From an uncultured Schaedlerella sp. (lineage in GTDB: Bacteria > Bacillota > Clostridia > Lachnospirales > Lachnospiraceae): DNA of 64,000 nucleotides. The position numbers and the translations under genes are program-made. Below, piece after piece: positions 53,174 through 62,829 of the stretch. The stretch covers positions 1 through 64,000 of the forward strand of contig CAKSAJ010000013.1 of assembly GCA_934435195.1 (NCBI GenBank), in the 5' to 3' direction. How positions within the stretch are numbered: position 1 is the stretch's first letter; every line of letters starts with the position of its first letter. The notes beneath the pieces are model-generated. The model was not told where the DNA came from. It made no database searches and was given only the letters and a program-made list of their open reading frames with translations.

Positions 53174-55867
53174 TTATTTTCTTTCTACTTCAACCATCTT
53201 GTATGCTTCTACAAGGTCGCCCTCTTTAATGTCATTGTAGTTTTCAAATACAAATCCACACTCATATCCGGCTTTTACTTCTTTTACATCATCTTTAAAA
53301 CGTTTCAGTGATGCAAGAGGTCCATCAAAGATTACAATGCCATCACGAGTCAGACGCACTGAACAGTTACGCTCAAATATACCATCCTGTACATAAGAAC
53401 CAGCAATTGTACCAACACCAGATGCTTTAAATGTCTGACGCACTTCTGCGTGACCAAGTACTTTTTCTTCAAATACCGGATCAAGCATACCTTTCATAGC
53501 TGCTTCCACATCTTCAATCGCACTATAAATAACACGATACAATCTCAGGTCAACGCCTTCACGGTCTGCAATGTCTTTTGCTGTCGCATCCGGACGAACG
53601 TTAAATCCGATAATAATTGCATTCGATGCAGATGCCAATGTTACGTCTGATTCATTGATCGCACCAACACCGCCATGGATAATCTTAATCACTACTTCAT
53701 CATTAGAAAGCTTAAGCAAGCTCTGTTTCATTGCCTCTACAGAACCCTGAACATCCGCTTTTACGACAATGTTCAATTCTTTCAAATTGCCTTCCTGAAT
53801 CTGTGTGAACAGATCATCCAAAGACATCTTACTTTTTGTATCTTCGAGAAGTTTTGCTTTATTCTGTGCGATAAATGTCTCGGCAAAGTTTCTTGCAGCT
53901 TTTTCTGTTTCACATCCTACAAATACTTCTCCGGCATTTGGCACGTCATTAAGACCAAGAATCTCAACTGGCTGTGAAGGTCCTGCTTCTTTCACGCGAC
54001 GGCCTTTGTCATCCATCATTGCACGTACTTTACCATGTGCAGAACCGGCTGCGATTGCATCTCCAACATGCAGAGTACCTTTCTGTACAAGTACAGTTGC
54101 AACAGATCCTTTTCCTTTATCCAACTGAGCTTCAATAACAAGACCTCTTGCTGCACGATTTGGATTTGCTTTTAACTCCATAACTTCTGCTGTTAAAAGA
54201 ACCATCTCAAGTAATTCTTTGATTCCTTCTTTTGTATGTGCTGATACTGGTACAAAAATTGTACTTCCGCCCCAGTCTTCCGGAATCAATTCATACTCTG
54301 TTAATTCCTGTTTTACACGTTCCACGTTAGCACTTGGTTTATCAATCTTGTTAATTGCAACAATAATTTCAATTCCGGCAGCCTTTGCATGGTTGATAGC
54401 CTCTACTGTCTGTGGCATAACACCATCATCTGCAGCTACTACAAGGATTGCGATATCTGTAGAACTTGCACCACGCATACGCATAGCTGTAAATGCTTCA
54501 TGTCCAGGTGTATCCAGGAATGTGATTTTTTCTCCATCGATTTCTACAACAGATGCACCGATATGCTGTGTAATACCACCGGCCTCACGATCGATCACAT
54601 TCGAATGACGGATTGCATCAAGCAATGATGTTTTACCATGGTCAACGTGACCCATGACACAGACAACCGGAGGACGTTTCACCATATCTGCTTCGTCCTC
54701 TTCGTCTTCTTTCAAAAGTTCTTCGATCACATCGACAACCACTTCTTTCTCACAAAGAACATCGAATTCCATTGCGATTTCTTCTGCTGTCTCATAATCA
54801 ATTTCCTGGTTTACTGTTACGATCTTGCCCTGCATAAACAACTTTTTAATAATTACAGATGGAACAATCTTCATCTTATCAGCAAGTTCCTGGATTGTAA
54901 GGACTTCAGGAATTGTAATCTGTTTAATTTCTTCTTCCACCTCAACCGGCTTCGGCTGTGGTTTCTGAGGTTTTTTCACTTCAGCTACCTGTTTCTGCTT
55001 TTTACCTTTTTTGCCTTTATTCTCAAATTCTCCGTCACGAAGCTCTTTCTTCTTGTAATCTTTCTCTTTGTCTTTTGCTTTATTTCTCTGAGTTTTCTGC
55101 TGCTCTACCATTGGTGCCGGAATAGAATCACGATCTTCTCTGCGTCCCTGTCCCTGTCTTCCCTGTGGACGTGAATTACCTCTGTCGTTTCTGTCGCTTC
55201 TATCATTTCTGTCATTGTTATTAAAGCGTCCGCCACGATCATTTCTATCGTTTCTGTCATTATTGTTAAAACGTCCGCCACGATCATTTCTATCGTTTCT
55301 GTCGTTATTGTTAAAGCGTCCGCCACGATCGTTTCTATCGTTTCTGTCATTGTTATTAAAGCGTCCGCCACGATCATTTCTATCGTTTCTGTCATTATTG
55401 TTAAAACGTCCGCCTTGAGGTCTGTCATTTCTTCTCTGACCCTGTTCCGCATTCTGTGGACGTGATCCGTTTACGCCGTTTGACTGTGGTTTTGCTGCTG
55501 CAGCCGCTCCCTGTGTATTCTGCCCCTGATTTGCAGGTTTTGCAGTTCTGTTTTCATTCTGTGGGCGCTGTCCCTGGCGGTTTCCATTCTGTGGACGCTG
55601 TCCCTGACGGTTTCCATTCTGCATTTTTCCACTCTTAGAATTCTGTGGACGGAATACCTGTACGATTGTTTTCTTTTTCGGAGCTCCATCCTCTGTATTC
55701 TCAGTTTTTTTCTTTGCATACTCGCTACGGATTGTATCTGTAACCTGCTCTTCCAAAGTACTCATATGGCTTTTCACTTCCACTTTTTTCTTTGCAAGAA
55801 TATCTAATAACTCTTTGTTGTCCATTCCTAACTCTTTTGCTAACTCATGTACTCTCAATTTTGTCAT
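53174..55867 (-). CDS. infB: translation initiation factor IF-2
   Basis: IF2 N-terminal domain (1-55), then a disordered region of about 330 residues, the GTPase with G1 'GHVDHGKTSLL' at about 404 and 'DTPGHEAF', and the C-terminal fMet-tRNA-binding domains. The disordered part contains five tandem 15-residue repeats rich in Gly, Arg, Asn and Asp (about 150-225). I start at ATG 55867, with AGGAGG upstream; the longer frame to 55987 runs into ylxQ. 897 residues. Confidence 0.96.
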   Translation of the reverse strand: MTKLRVHELAKELGMDNKELLDILAKKKVEVKSHMSTLEEQVTDTIRSEYAKKKTENTEDGAPKKKTIVQVFRPQNSKSGKMQNGNRQGQRPQNGNRQGQRPQNENRTAKPANQGQNTQGAAAAAKPQSNGVNGSRPQNAEQGQRRNDRPQGGRFNNNDRNDRNDRGGRFNNNDRNDRNDRGGRFNNNDRNDRNDRGGRFNNNDRNDRNDRGGRFNNNDRNDRSDRNDRGNSRPQGRQGQGRREDRDSIPAPMVEQQKTQRNKAKDKEKDYKKKELRDGEFENKGKKGKKQKQVAEVKKPQKPQPKPVEVEEEIKQITIPEVLTIQELADKMKIVPSVIIKKLFMQGKIVTVNQEIDYETAEEIAMEFDVLCEKEVVVDVIEELLKEDEEDEADMVKRPPVVCVMGHVDHGKTSLLDAIRHSNVIDREAGGITQHIGASVVEIDGEKITFLDTPGHEAFTAMRMRGASSTDIAILVVAADDGVMPQTVEAINHAKAAGIEIIVAINKIDKPSANVERVKQELTEYELIPEDWGGSTIFVPVSAHTKEGIKELLEMVLLTAEVMELKANPNRAARGLVIEAQLDKGKGSVATVLVQKGTLHVGDAIAAGSAHGKVRAMMDDKGRRVKEAGPSQPVEILGLNDVPNAGEVFVGCETEKAARNFAETFIAQNKAKLLEDTKSKMSLDDLFTQIQEGNLKELNIVVKADVQGSVEAMKQSLLKLSNDEVVIKIIHGGVGAINESDVTLASASNAIIIGFNVRPDATAKDIADREGVDLRLYRVIYSAIEDVEAAMKGMLDPVFEEKVLGHAEVRQTFKASGVGTIAGSYVQDGIFERNCSVRLTRDGIVIFDGPLASLKRFKDDVKEVKAGYECGFVFENYNDIKEGDLVEAYKMVEVERK
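55190..55414 (-). repeat. five 45-base tandem repeats inside infB
   Basis: The unit ends CGTCCGCC at 55234, 55279, 55324, 55369 and 55414, exactly 45 bases apart. Each codes for GGRFNNNDRNDRNDR; the copy nearest the C-terminus has a Ser for Asn change. Units differ by synonymous substitutions, so the protein repeat is under selection. Confidence 0.9.
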
Positions 55868-55892
55868 ATTATAAACTACCTCCTTTATGCAA

Positions 55893-56213
55893 TTACTTGT
55901 TGACTGTTTCAAATTGTTTTTGAATTCCTTTTGCAAATCCTTCATCCAATATTGCCAGAGATGCACGGAATTCTTTTCCCATTGCATGCCCTAAGGTATC
56001 TTTATCTCCGTAAAAATAAATTGGAACCTTATAAAATTCACACATATCCTGAAACTTCTTTTTTGTATTATCAGATGAATCTTCTGCTACGATCACAAGT
56101 GCGGCACGCCCACACTTTGTTTCTCGTTCTGTCATAAATTCTCCACTCACGCATCTTCCTGCCTTTGTTGCAAGTCCTATCAGAGACAATATCTTATCTG
56201 GTTTCAAGTTCAC
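55893..56213 (-). CDS. L7Ae/L30e-like RNA-binding protein YlxQ
   Basis: A 106-residue L7Ae-fold protein starting 'LKPDKILSLIGLATKAG', with 'RAALVIVAEDSS'. It binds kink-turn-like RNA. The frame begins with GTG at 56213, inside the end of ylxR. Conserved place between nusA/ylxR and infB. Confidence 0.9.
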   Translation of the reverse strand: MNLKPDKILSLIGLATKAGRCVSGEFMTERETKCGRAALVIVAEDSSDNTKKKFQDMCEFYKVPIYFYGDKDTLGHAMGKEFRASLAILDEGFAKGIQKQFETVNK

Positions 56214-56472
56214 TCATCTCCTTTTCCAGACGATCGTACACCTCTGTCGGAATTGCCTGTTTGAAAGACCGCTCAAGCCCTTTGCTCTTTACTGCCTTTT
56301 CAAAACAATCTTTTGACAGGCACAGATATGCGCCACGTCCATTCTTCTTGCCGGTTGTGTCCAGAACAAATTCATTCTCCTCTGTTCTTAAAACACGCAT
56401 CAATTCTTTCTTCGGTTTCATTTCGCCACAGCCAACACATTTTCGCATTGGTATCTTTCGCTTTGTCGTCAA
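56194..56472 (-). CDS. YlxR/RnpM-family RNA-binding protein
   Basis: A 92-residue protein with 'MRKCVGCGEMKPKKELMR' and 'GRGAYLC'. YlxR in Firmicutes modulates RNase P (RnpM). The frame starts with TTG at 56472, with GGAGA about 8 bases upstream, so translation may be weak. It overlaps ylxQ. Confidence 0.9.
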   Translation of the reverse strand: MTTKRKIPMRKCVGCGEMKPKKELMRVLRTEENEFVLDTTGKKNGRGAYLCLSKDCFEKAVKSKGLERSFKQAIPTEVYDRLEKEMSELETR

Positions 56473-56504
56473 CTATCTTATCTCCTTCCAAAGATGAATA
56501 TGAA

Positions 56505-57704
56505 TTATTCTTCTGTTTCTACAAATTCGAATTCTTCTACATCGTCTTCTGTATTATCATACTGAGCATCTGCATCTTCTGCATCTGTCTCGTACTCTCC
56601 TACATATCCCTCTTCATCTTCTTCCATGTTGTTCATCTGATCCATGTAATCTTCCGGAAGTTCTCCTGCTTCGATTGCCTGTGTTTCACTCTTAATATCA
56701 ATCTTATATCCTGTAAGACGAGCTGCAAGTCTTGCATTCTGTCCTTCTTTACCAATTGCAAGTGAAAGCTGGTAATCTGGTACGATCACGCTTGCTGTTT
56801 TCTCATCCGGGTCAGCCATAACTGAAATAACCTTTGCAGGACTCAAAGCATTTTCAATTAATAATGCCGGATTGTCACTCCAGTTAATAATATCAATTTT
56901 TTCTCCACGAAGTTCATTTACAACAGCATTCACACGTGCTCCATTCATTCCGACACATGCTCCTACAGGATCCACATTTTCATCATTAGACCATACTGCC
57001 ATCTTTGTACGAGAACCTGCTTCACGTGCAATACTCTTAATCTCTACTGTTCCGTCTTTTACTTCTGCAACTTCTGCTTCAAACAAACGTTTTACAAGTT
57101 CCGGATGTGTTCTTGATACAAGAATCTTCGGTCCCTTTGTTGTATTCTTAACCTCTACAATATAAAGTTTAATTCTCTCTGTTGGCTCAAACTTTTCACC
57201 TTTTACCTGTTCATTCTCTGTCAGCATTGCATCTGCTTTACCAAGGTTGATGCTGATATTCTTGCCTACATAACGCTGAACAATACCTGTTACGATATCT
57301 TTTTCTTTTGCAAAATACTGATCAAATACTACTTTTCGTTCCTCTTCTCTGATTTTCTGTAAAATCAGGTTCTTTGCATTCTGTGTTGCAATACGTCCAA
57401 ATGATTTTGATTCTACAGGAATTTGAGCGATATCTCCAATATGCAAAGATGAATCCAGCTTTTCAGCATCTTCCAGACTGATCTCGATTGCAGGATCAAA
57501 TACTTCCTCTACAACTTCTTTCTCTGCATATACAGAATAATCACATGTTTCACGATTCATAATAATTTTGATGTTATCAGATGTTCCAAAATGGTTTTTG
57601 CAAGCGCTGATCAATGAATTTTCGATTGCGTCCATCATAGTATCTTTACTGATATTTTTTTCTTCTTCCAAAATTGTCAAGGCTTCCAGTAATTCTGTGT
57701 TCAT
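56505..57704 (-). CDS. nusA: transcription termination/antitermination factor NusA
   Basis: N-terminal RNA polymerase-binding domain, S1 domain (about 135-200) and two KH domains with 'ACVGMNGARVNAVVNELRGEKIDI'-type block in parts. The last 45 residues are very acidic (Asp/Glu). 399 residues, normal for Firmicutes, without the C-terminal repeats of E. coli. Confidence 0.95.
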   Translation of the reverse strand: MNTELLEALTILEEEKNISKDTMMDAIENSLISACKNHFGTSDNIKIIMNRETCDYSVYAEKEVVEEVFDPAIEISLEDAEKLDSSLHIGDIAQIPVESKSFGRIATQNAKNLILQKIREEERKVVFDQYFAKEKDIVTGIVQRYVGKNISINLGKADAMLTENEQVKGEKFEPTERIKLYIVEVKNTTKGPKILVSRTHPELVKRLFEAEVAEVKDGTVEIKSIAREAGSRTKMAVWSNDENVDPVGACVGMNGARVNAVVNELRGEKIDIINWSDNPALLIENALSPAKVISVMADPDEKTASVIVPDYQLSLAIGKEGQNARLAARLTGYKIDIKSETQAIEAGELPEDYMDQMNNMEEDEEGYVGEYETDAEDADAQYDNTEDDVEEFEFVETEE

Positions 57705-57777
57705 TATTCATTCCTCCTAAATTCATAAAATTTCATTTCTATTTTTTCAATTTCCTGTTACTACTCAATTTTATTGT

Positions 57778-58245
57778 TTAAAAATCCAGAGCAAGACGGA
57801 TCAAAGCGATATCACTTTTATTAAATACCTGCTCCGTGTCATCTTCGTAAGCAATTGTTACGGTATCATTATCATATGCTTTCAGAATACCTGTAAATTC
57901 CTTCTGACGGTCAATTGCCCGATATGTACGAATCTCGACTTCCTCTCCCATGCTTCTCTTAAAATCTTTCTCCTTTTTTAACGGACGACCAAGTCCCGGA
58001 GAACTCACTTCAAAAATATAAGCATCTTCAATATAGTCTTTCTCATCCAGAATATCCGAAAACTGACGGCTTACAACCTCACAATCATCTACTGTGATTC
58101 CGCCTGGCTTATCAATATAAGCTCGCAGATACCATGTTCCCGCTTCCTTTACATATTCCACATCCACCAGTTCAAATCCATGTCCGGTAACGATTGGTTC
58201 TAAAAGTTCTTCTGTCTGTTGTTCGTATTGTTCTCTTCTTGACAC
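57778..58245 (-). CDS. rimP: ribosome maturation factor RimP
   Basis: A 155-residue protein with 'LVDVEYVKEAGTWYLRAYIDKPGGI' split motif and 'FEVSSPGLGRPLK'. Needed for 30S assembly. The frame begins with GTG at 58245 behind GGAAG. First gene of the rimP-nusA-infB operon, with promoter and hairpin upstream. Confidence 0.93.
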   Translation of the reverse strand: MSRREQYEQQTEELLEPIVTGHGFELVDVEYVKEAGTWYLRAYIDKPGGITVDDCEVVSRQFSDILDEKDYIEDAYIFEVSSPGLGRPLKKEKDFKRSMGEEVEIRTYRAIDRQKEFTGILKAYDNDTVTIAYEDDTEQVFNKSDIALIRLALDF

Positions 58246-58274
58246 GTTATACTTCCTTTCTCACAATGCAATAA

Positions 58275-58302
58275 AGAAGAGTGAACTTCCGTCCACTCTT
58301 CT
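58275..58302 (-). promoter_or_regulatory. leader hairpin of rimP
   Basis: AAGAGTG and CACTCTT form a 7-bp stem around a 10-base loop directly before the rimP ribosome site, with TTTATT following on the minus strand. It may be an attenuator of the nusA operon. Confidence 0.55.
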
Positions 58303-58329
58303 GCCAAATCCTTTATGTAACTATTGTTT

Positions 58330-58358
58330 ACTATAACACTTTTCACTCTACAATGCAA
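58330..58358 (-). promoter_or_regulatory. promoter of the rimP-nusA-infB operon
   Basis: TTGCAT (58353-58358) and TATAGT (58330-58335), 17-base spacer, minus strand; an A/T-rich tract (58370-58405) upstream may act as UP element. Confidence 0.8.
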
Positions 58359-58427
58359 GAGGGTTTGCATTTTATTTTAAATTTTAAATTTTATTTTAAA
58401 TTTGTTACTAGTCACAAGTACCGTGAA

Positions 58428-58475
58428 CATTCAAGCCGAGCAGCCGCGAGACTTGGCGCGTGATTCTCGCGAAGC
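58428..58475. repeat. GC-rich inverted repeat after parC
   Basis: CGCGAGA (58445-58451) and TCTCGCG (58465-58471) enclose a 13-base loop. The block is strikingly GC-rich against the A/T-rich flanks, which suggests a dispersed intergenic repeat or a terminator without T-run. Confidence 0.5.
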
Positions 58476-58477
58476 GT

Positions 58478-60724
58478 TTATCCACGATACTTTGTACCAA
58501 CTCCATCTCTTTTTGCGAGTTTTAAACGATTTAATGTCACTTCTTTTTCATTGTACTGAATCTTTGTCTCTATACCATCTTCATATAAATAAACATGTTC
58601 CATCTCATCATTCTTCTGCAAACGGATACCTCTCACTCCCACAGCTCCTTTTTTCTTTTCCGGAACATCTGCAGCAGAAAATTTCAAGAAATATCCGTTC
58701 TTCGTCTGCAGTACCACACACTGATTGTCTGTTACAACCTGTACACTTAGTAATTCATCATCTTCCTGAAGCTTTGTTGCTGCAATTGTACGTTTTGCAA
58801 CCTGGAATTCACTTCCATCCACCTGTTTGAGCATCCCCTGCTTTGTCGCAAACAGCAATTTTACAAATCTCATCTGTTCTGCATCACATACCATAATAAT
58901 CTGTTCTTCCGCACTCGAATAATTTGTCAGATTATCAATCGGGGTTCCCTTATCTCTGAATTTTCCATATGGAAGATCAAGCACTTTCACCTGATGCATT
59001 CGCCCTGCGTCTGTAAAGAAACAAATCTTCCCGGTATTCATACAATGCACAACATACTTGCTTTCTTTGTCCGCAGCTTCTTTGTTACGCTCATAAACAC
59101 TGACATCAACCGTCTTAGAATATCCAAATCGGTCCATCAAAAATACAACTTCTTGTTCCTCGATTTTCTTTTCTTCAAATACAGCTTCCTCAGCATTCTC
59201 TACAACCGTGCGGCGTTTTCTTCCATATTCCTTTTTAAAGTTATCCAATTCGCCTATGATAACTTCTGACATAGAATCATAATTATTTAAAATATCTTCA
59301 TATCTTTTAATATTTGCCACTGTTATCTCGTGTTCTTTTTGAAGCGCTTCAATTTCAAGTCCTATTAATTTATACAGACGCATTTCAAGAATTGCCGTTG
59401 CCTGACGTTCTGTAAATCTAAGCATTGCTGCCATCTTTTTAGAAATGTTTGATTTAAATTTGATATTATCTGTCACGCCGTTTACCAGACAGGCTTTTGC
59501 ATCTTTCACAGACTTACTGCCTCTCAATATTTCGATAATAAGATCGATCACATCACAAGCTTTTATCAGCCCTTCCTGAACTTCTCGTTTTTCCTGTTCT
59601 TTTGCAAGTAATGTCTTATATTTACGTGTTGTCACCTCAAACTGAAAATCGACATGATATTCGATGATTTTTTTAAGCCCCAGTGTTTCCGGCCGCCCGT
59701 CTGCTACAGCCAGCATATTTACTCCAAATGTATCTTCCAGGCGTGTTTTCTTGTATAGCATGTTTTTCAGATTCTCTACATCCGCACCACGCTTCAATTC
59801 CAGTACAATTCGAATCCCCTCTTTTGAAGACTGGTTTGAAATATCTACAATATCTGTTGTTTTTTTCGTCTCTACCAGATTCGCCACATCATTTAAAAAT
59901 TTAGAAATTCCAGAACCAATCATTGTGTATGGAATCTCAGTAATAACAAGCTGTTTCTTTCCACCTTTTAAATCTTCGACTTCTACCTTACCGCGAATCT
60001 TGATTTTTCCTTGTCCTGATTCATAAATTGAAAGTAGATCATCCTTATTTACAACAATTCCTCCTGTCGGAAAATCAGGTCCCTTCACATACTTCATCAA
60101 TTGCTTTGTAGTAATCGCATCATTTTTCATATATGCTTTTACCGCATCTACTACTTCCGCCAGATTATGTGTAGGAATACTTGTTGCCATACCGACCGCA
60201 ATTCCTTCCGCACCATTGATCAACAAATTAGGAACACGTGCCGGAAGTACCAATGGTTCTTTCTCTGTCTCATCAAAGTTTGGTCCAAAATCAATAACAT
60301 TTTTATCCAAATCTGACAAATACGCTTCCTGCGTAAATTTAGTAAGTCTTGCTTCTGTATAACGCATTGCAGCGGCGCCATCACCTTCAATGGAACCAAA
60401 ATTACCATGTCCGTCTACCAGAACCATTCCTTTTTTGAAATCCTGTGCCATTACAACAAGCGCATCATAAATGGAACTATCTCCATGTGGATGATATTTA
60501 CCCATTGTATCTCCGACGATACGGGCACATTTTCTATATGGTTTATCATAGCGGATTCCCAGCTCATGCATATCATACAATGTTCTTCGCTGTACCGGCT
60601 TAAGACCATCTCTTACATCTGGCAATGCACGTGCAATAATTACACTCATGGCATAATCGATATAAGATTTCTTCATCAAATCAGAATATTCCGTTCTGAT
60701 AATCTGTGATTCATTATTGCTCAT
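58478..60724 (-). CDS. parC: DNA topoisomerase subunit A, ParC-type
   Basis: Type IIA topoisomerase cleavage subunit: catalytic Tyr122 in 'MRYTEARLT', quinolone region 'HPHGDSSIYDAL' with Ser83 and Asp87 as in susceptible enzymes, and a C-terminal beta-pinwheel. Where GyrA has its QRRGGRG box before the first blades there is 'YERNKEAADKES', so the supercoiling box is missing and topoisomerase IV (ParC) is the better call. 748 residues. It lies 20 bases after the B subunit. Confidence 0.85.
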   Translation of the reverse strand: MSNNESQIIRTEYSDLMKKSYIDYAMSVIIARALPDVRDGLKPVQRRTLYDMHELGIRYDKPYRKCARIVGDTMGKYHPHGDSSIYDALVVMAQDFKKGMVLVDGHGNFGSIEGDGAAAMRYTEARLTKFTQEAYLSDLDKNVIDFGPNFDETEKEPLVLPARVPNLLINGAEGIAVGMATSIPTHNLAEVVDAVKAYMKNDAITTKQLMKYVKGPDFPTGGIVVNKDDLLSIYESGQGKIKIRGKVEVEDLKGGKKQLVITEIPYTMIGSGISKFLNDVANLVETKKTTDIVDISNQSSKEGIRIVLELKRGADVENLKNMLYKKTRLEDTFGVNMLAVADGRPETLGLKKIIEYHVDFQFEVTTRKYKTLLAKEQEKREVQEGLIKACDVIDLIIEILRGSKSVKDAKACLVNGVTDNIKFKSNISKKMAAMLRFTERQATAILEMRLYKLIGLEIEALQKEHEITVANIKRYEDILNNYDSMSEVIIGELDNFKKEYGRKRRTVVENAEEAVFEEKKIEEQEVVFLMDRFGYSKTVDVSVYERNKEAADKESKYVVHCMNTGKICFFTDAGRMHQVKVLDLPYGKFRDKGTPIDNLTNYSSAEEQIIMVCDAEQMRFVKLLFATKQGMLKQVDGSEFQVAKRTIAATKLQEDDELLSVQVVTDNQCVVLQTKNGYFLKFSAADVPEKKKGAVGVRGIRLQKNDEMEHVYLYEDGIETKIQYNEKEVTLNRLKLAKRDGVGTKYRG

Positions 60725-60744
60725 ATTTTTCTCCTTCCAGCATC

Positions 60745-62667
60745 TTAGATATCCAGTTCTGCTTCCGTTGCATTTTCATAAATAAATGCCCTGCGCGGTG
60801 GCACTTCTGTTCCCATCAACATCTCTGTAACACTGGATGCCATACGTGCATCTTCAATTTCTACTAATTTCAAAAGTCTTGTTTCCGGATCCAATGTTGT
60901 CTCCCAAAGTTGCTGGGCATCCATCTCTCCAAGACCTTTATATCGCTGCAATGTAAATCCACCCTCATGAGTTTTGCGATAACGTTCAAGGGCAGCATCA
61001 TCATATAAATACTCTTCCTCCCCCTTCTTCGGCATTGCCTTATAAAGAGGCGGCATCGCAATATACACATGTCCTTCATAAATCAATTCTGGCATAAAGC
61101 GATAAAACAGTGTTAATAATAATGTAGAAATATGCGCTCCATCTACATCGGCATCAGCCATAATAATAATCTTGTCGTATCGCAATTTAGTAATATCAAA
61201 ATCATTGCCGTATCCTTCTGAGAATCCACATCCAAATGCATTGATCATTGTTTTTATCTCTGCATTAGCCAGCACTTTATCAATACTCGCCTTTTCGACA
61301 TTTAAAATCTTACCGCGGATTGGCAGGATTGCCTGATAATTTCTGTTTCTGGCAGTCTTTGCCGAACCACCTGCCGAATCTCCCTCAACGATAAATATTT
61401 CACACTTCTTCGGATCACGACTCTCGCAATTCGCCAGCTTTCCGTTACTGTCAAATGAATACTTCTGTTTTGTCAAAAGATTCGTCTTTGCTTTTTCTTC
61501 TGTCTTACGAATCTTCGCTGCCTTTTCTGCACTGGATAATACTGTCTTTAATGTTTCCAGGTTACGGTCAAAATACAGGACAATCTCATCTCCTGTCACT
61601 TTGCCAGTTGCTTTTGCTGCATCTGGATTATCAAGTTTCGTCTTTGTCTGTCCCTCGAAACGCGGGTCCGGATGCTTGATCGATACAATTGCAGTCATAC
61701 CATTACGAATATCTGCTCCTGTAAAATTCGCATCCTTTTCTTTCAATATTCCAAGTTCACGTGCATACTGATTCATCACTGTTGTAAAAGTTGTCTTAAA
61801 TCCAGTCAGATGTGTACCACCTTCTGAATTATAAATATTATTACAAAAACCAAGTACATTTTCATGAAACTCATTTACATATTGAATAACAGCCTCCACT
61901 TCAATCCCATCCGCTTCTCCTTTGAAATAAATCGGATCATGAAGTACTTCTTTCTTTTTATTCAGATCACGGATAAAGCCTATAATTCCATCTGGTTCAT
62001 GATATTCAACGTGTTCTTCACTTCCCGGACGTTTATCATCAAAGACAATTGTAAGATTTGGGTTCAAATATGCTGTCTCATGCATACGACTCTTTACTTC
62101 TTCTGCGCGGAATTTCGTCTTTTCAAAGATTGTATTATCTGGCAAAAAATTCACCTTAGTTCCTGTTTTTCTCGTCTTTCCGACAACTGGAAGTAATCCA
62201 TTCTCCAATTCAATTGTAGGGATACCTCTCTCATATGCATCATGATGGATTGCCCCTTCTCTACTGATCCACACATCCATATGGGTCGACAATGCATTCA
62301 CAACGGAAGATCCAACTCCGTGAAGACCTCCGCTTGTTTTATACGCCGAATCGTCAAACTTTCCTCCTGCATGCAATGTTGTGTATACAAGTCTCGCTGC
62401 TGAAACTCCCTTTTGATGCATCCCCACCGGTACGCCTCGTCCATTATCTTCAACCGTTGCGGACCCATCCTTCTCCAATGTCACATGAATCTCAGAACAG
62501 TATCCGGCAAGATGCTCATCCACTGCATTGTCTACAATTTCATAAATCAAATGATTCAATCCTTTTGTAGATACACTTCCTATATACATACCCGGTCTTT
62601 TACGAACCGCCTCCAGTCCTTCCAATACCGCAATACTATCTGCATCATATGTATTTTTATTCGCCAT
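60745..62667 (-). CDS. parE: DNA topoisomerase subunit B, ParE-type
   Basis: GHKL ATPase with 'IVDNAVDEHLAG', 'EDNGRGVPVG' and 'GGLHGVGSSVVNALS', transducer domain, then Toprim with 'EGDSAGGSA' and 'DADVDGAHI'. 640 residues, full length. Pairs with the ParC-type gene downstream. GyrB and ParE cannot be separated by this gene alone; the call follows its partner. Confidence 0.85.
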   Translation of the reverse strand: MANKNTYDADSIAVLEGLEAVRKRPGMYIGSVSTKGLNHLIYEIVDNAVDEHLAGYCSEIHVTLEKDGSATVEDNGRGVPVGMHQKGVSAARLVYTTLHAGGKFDDSAYKTSGGLHGVGSSVVNALSTHMDVWISREGAIHHDAYERGIPTIELENGLLPVVGKTRKTGTKVNFLPDNTIFEKTKFRAEEVKSRMHETAYLNPNLTIVFDDKRPGSEEHVEYHEPDGIIGFIRDLNKKKEVLHDPIYFKGEADGIEVEAVIQYVNEFHENVLGFCNNIYNSEGGTHLTGFKTTFTTVMNQYARELGILKEKDANFTGADIRNGMTAIVSIKHPDPRFEGQTKTKLDNPDAAKATGKVTGDEIVLYFDRNLETLKTVLSSAEKAAKIRKTEEKAKTNLLTKQKYSFDSNGKLANCESRDPKKCEIFIVEGDSAGGSAKTARNRNYQAILPIRGKILNVEKASIDKVLANAEIKTMINAFGCGFSEGYGNDFDITKLRYDKIIIMADADVDGAHISTLLLTLFYRFMPELIYEGHVYIAMPPLYKAMPKKGEEEYLYDDAALERYRKTHEGGFTLQRYKGLGEMDAQQLWETTLDPETRLLKLVEIEDARMASSVTEMLMGTEVPPRRAFIYENATEAELDI

Positions 62668-62755
62668 ATTCTCTCTCCTTCTCTTGCTTCCTGTATCTTT
62701 TCAGAAATTTGATCTTATTCCATCAGACACAGACTGCCTCATGGCATACTTCTTT

Positions 62756-62785
62756 ATATTATCACGAATCTCAATTACTTTTCAA
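62756..62785 (-). promoter_or_regulatory. possible promoter of parE-parC
   Basis: TTGAAA (62780-62785) and TAATAT (62756-62761), 18-base spacer, or GATAAT two bases upstream with a 16-base spacer. Minus strand. Confidence 0.5.
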
Positions 62786-62829
62786 TATCTTTTTCTCTAT
62801 TTTGCAAACATATGTTCTTTTTCTGTTTT

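Noticed and set aside
55190..55414. Regular 45-base repeats that could be taken for a CRISPR array
   Set aside because: No spacers; the repeats are contiguous, in frame with infB and differ synonymously.
55105..55452. Long ORFs in other frames across the infB repeats
   Set aside because: They are frame shadows of a 45-base repeat, which keeps all frames open.
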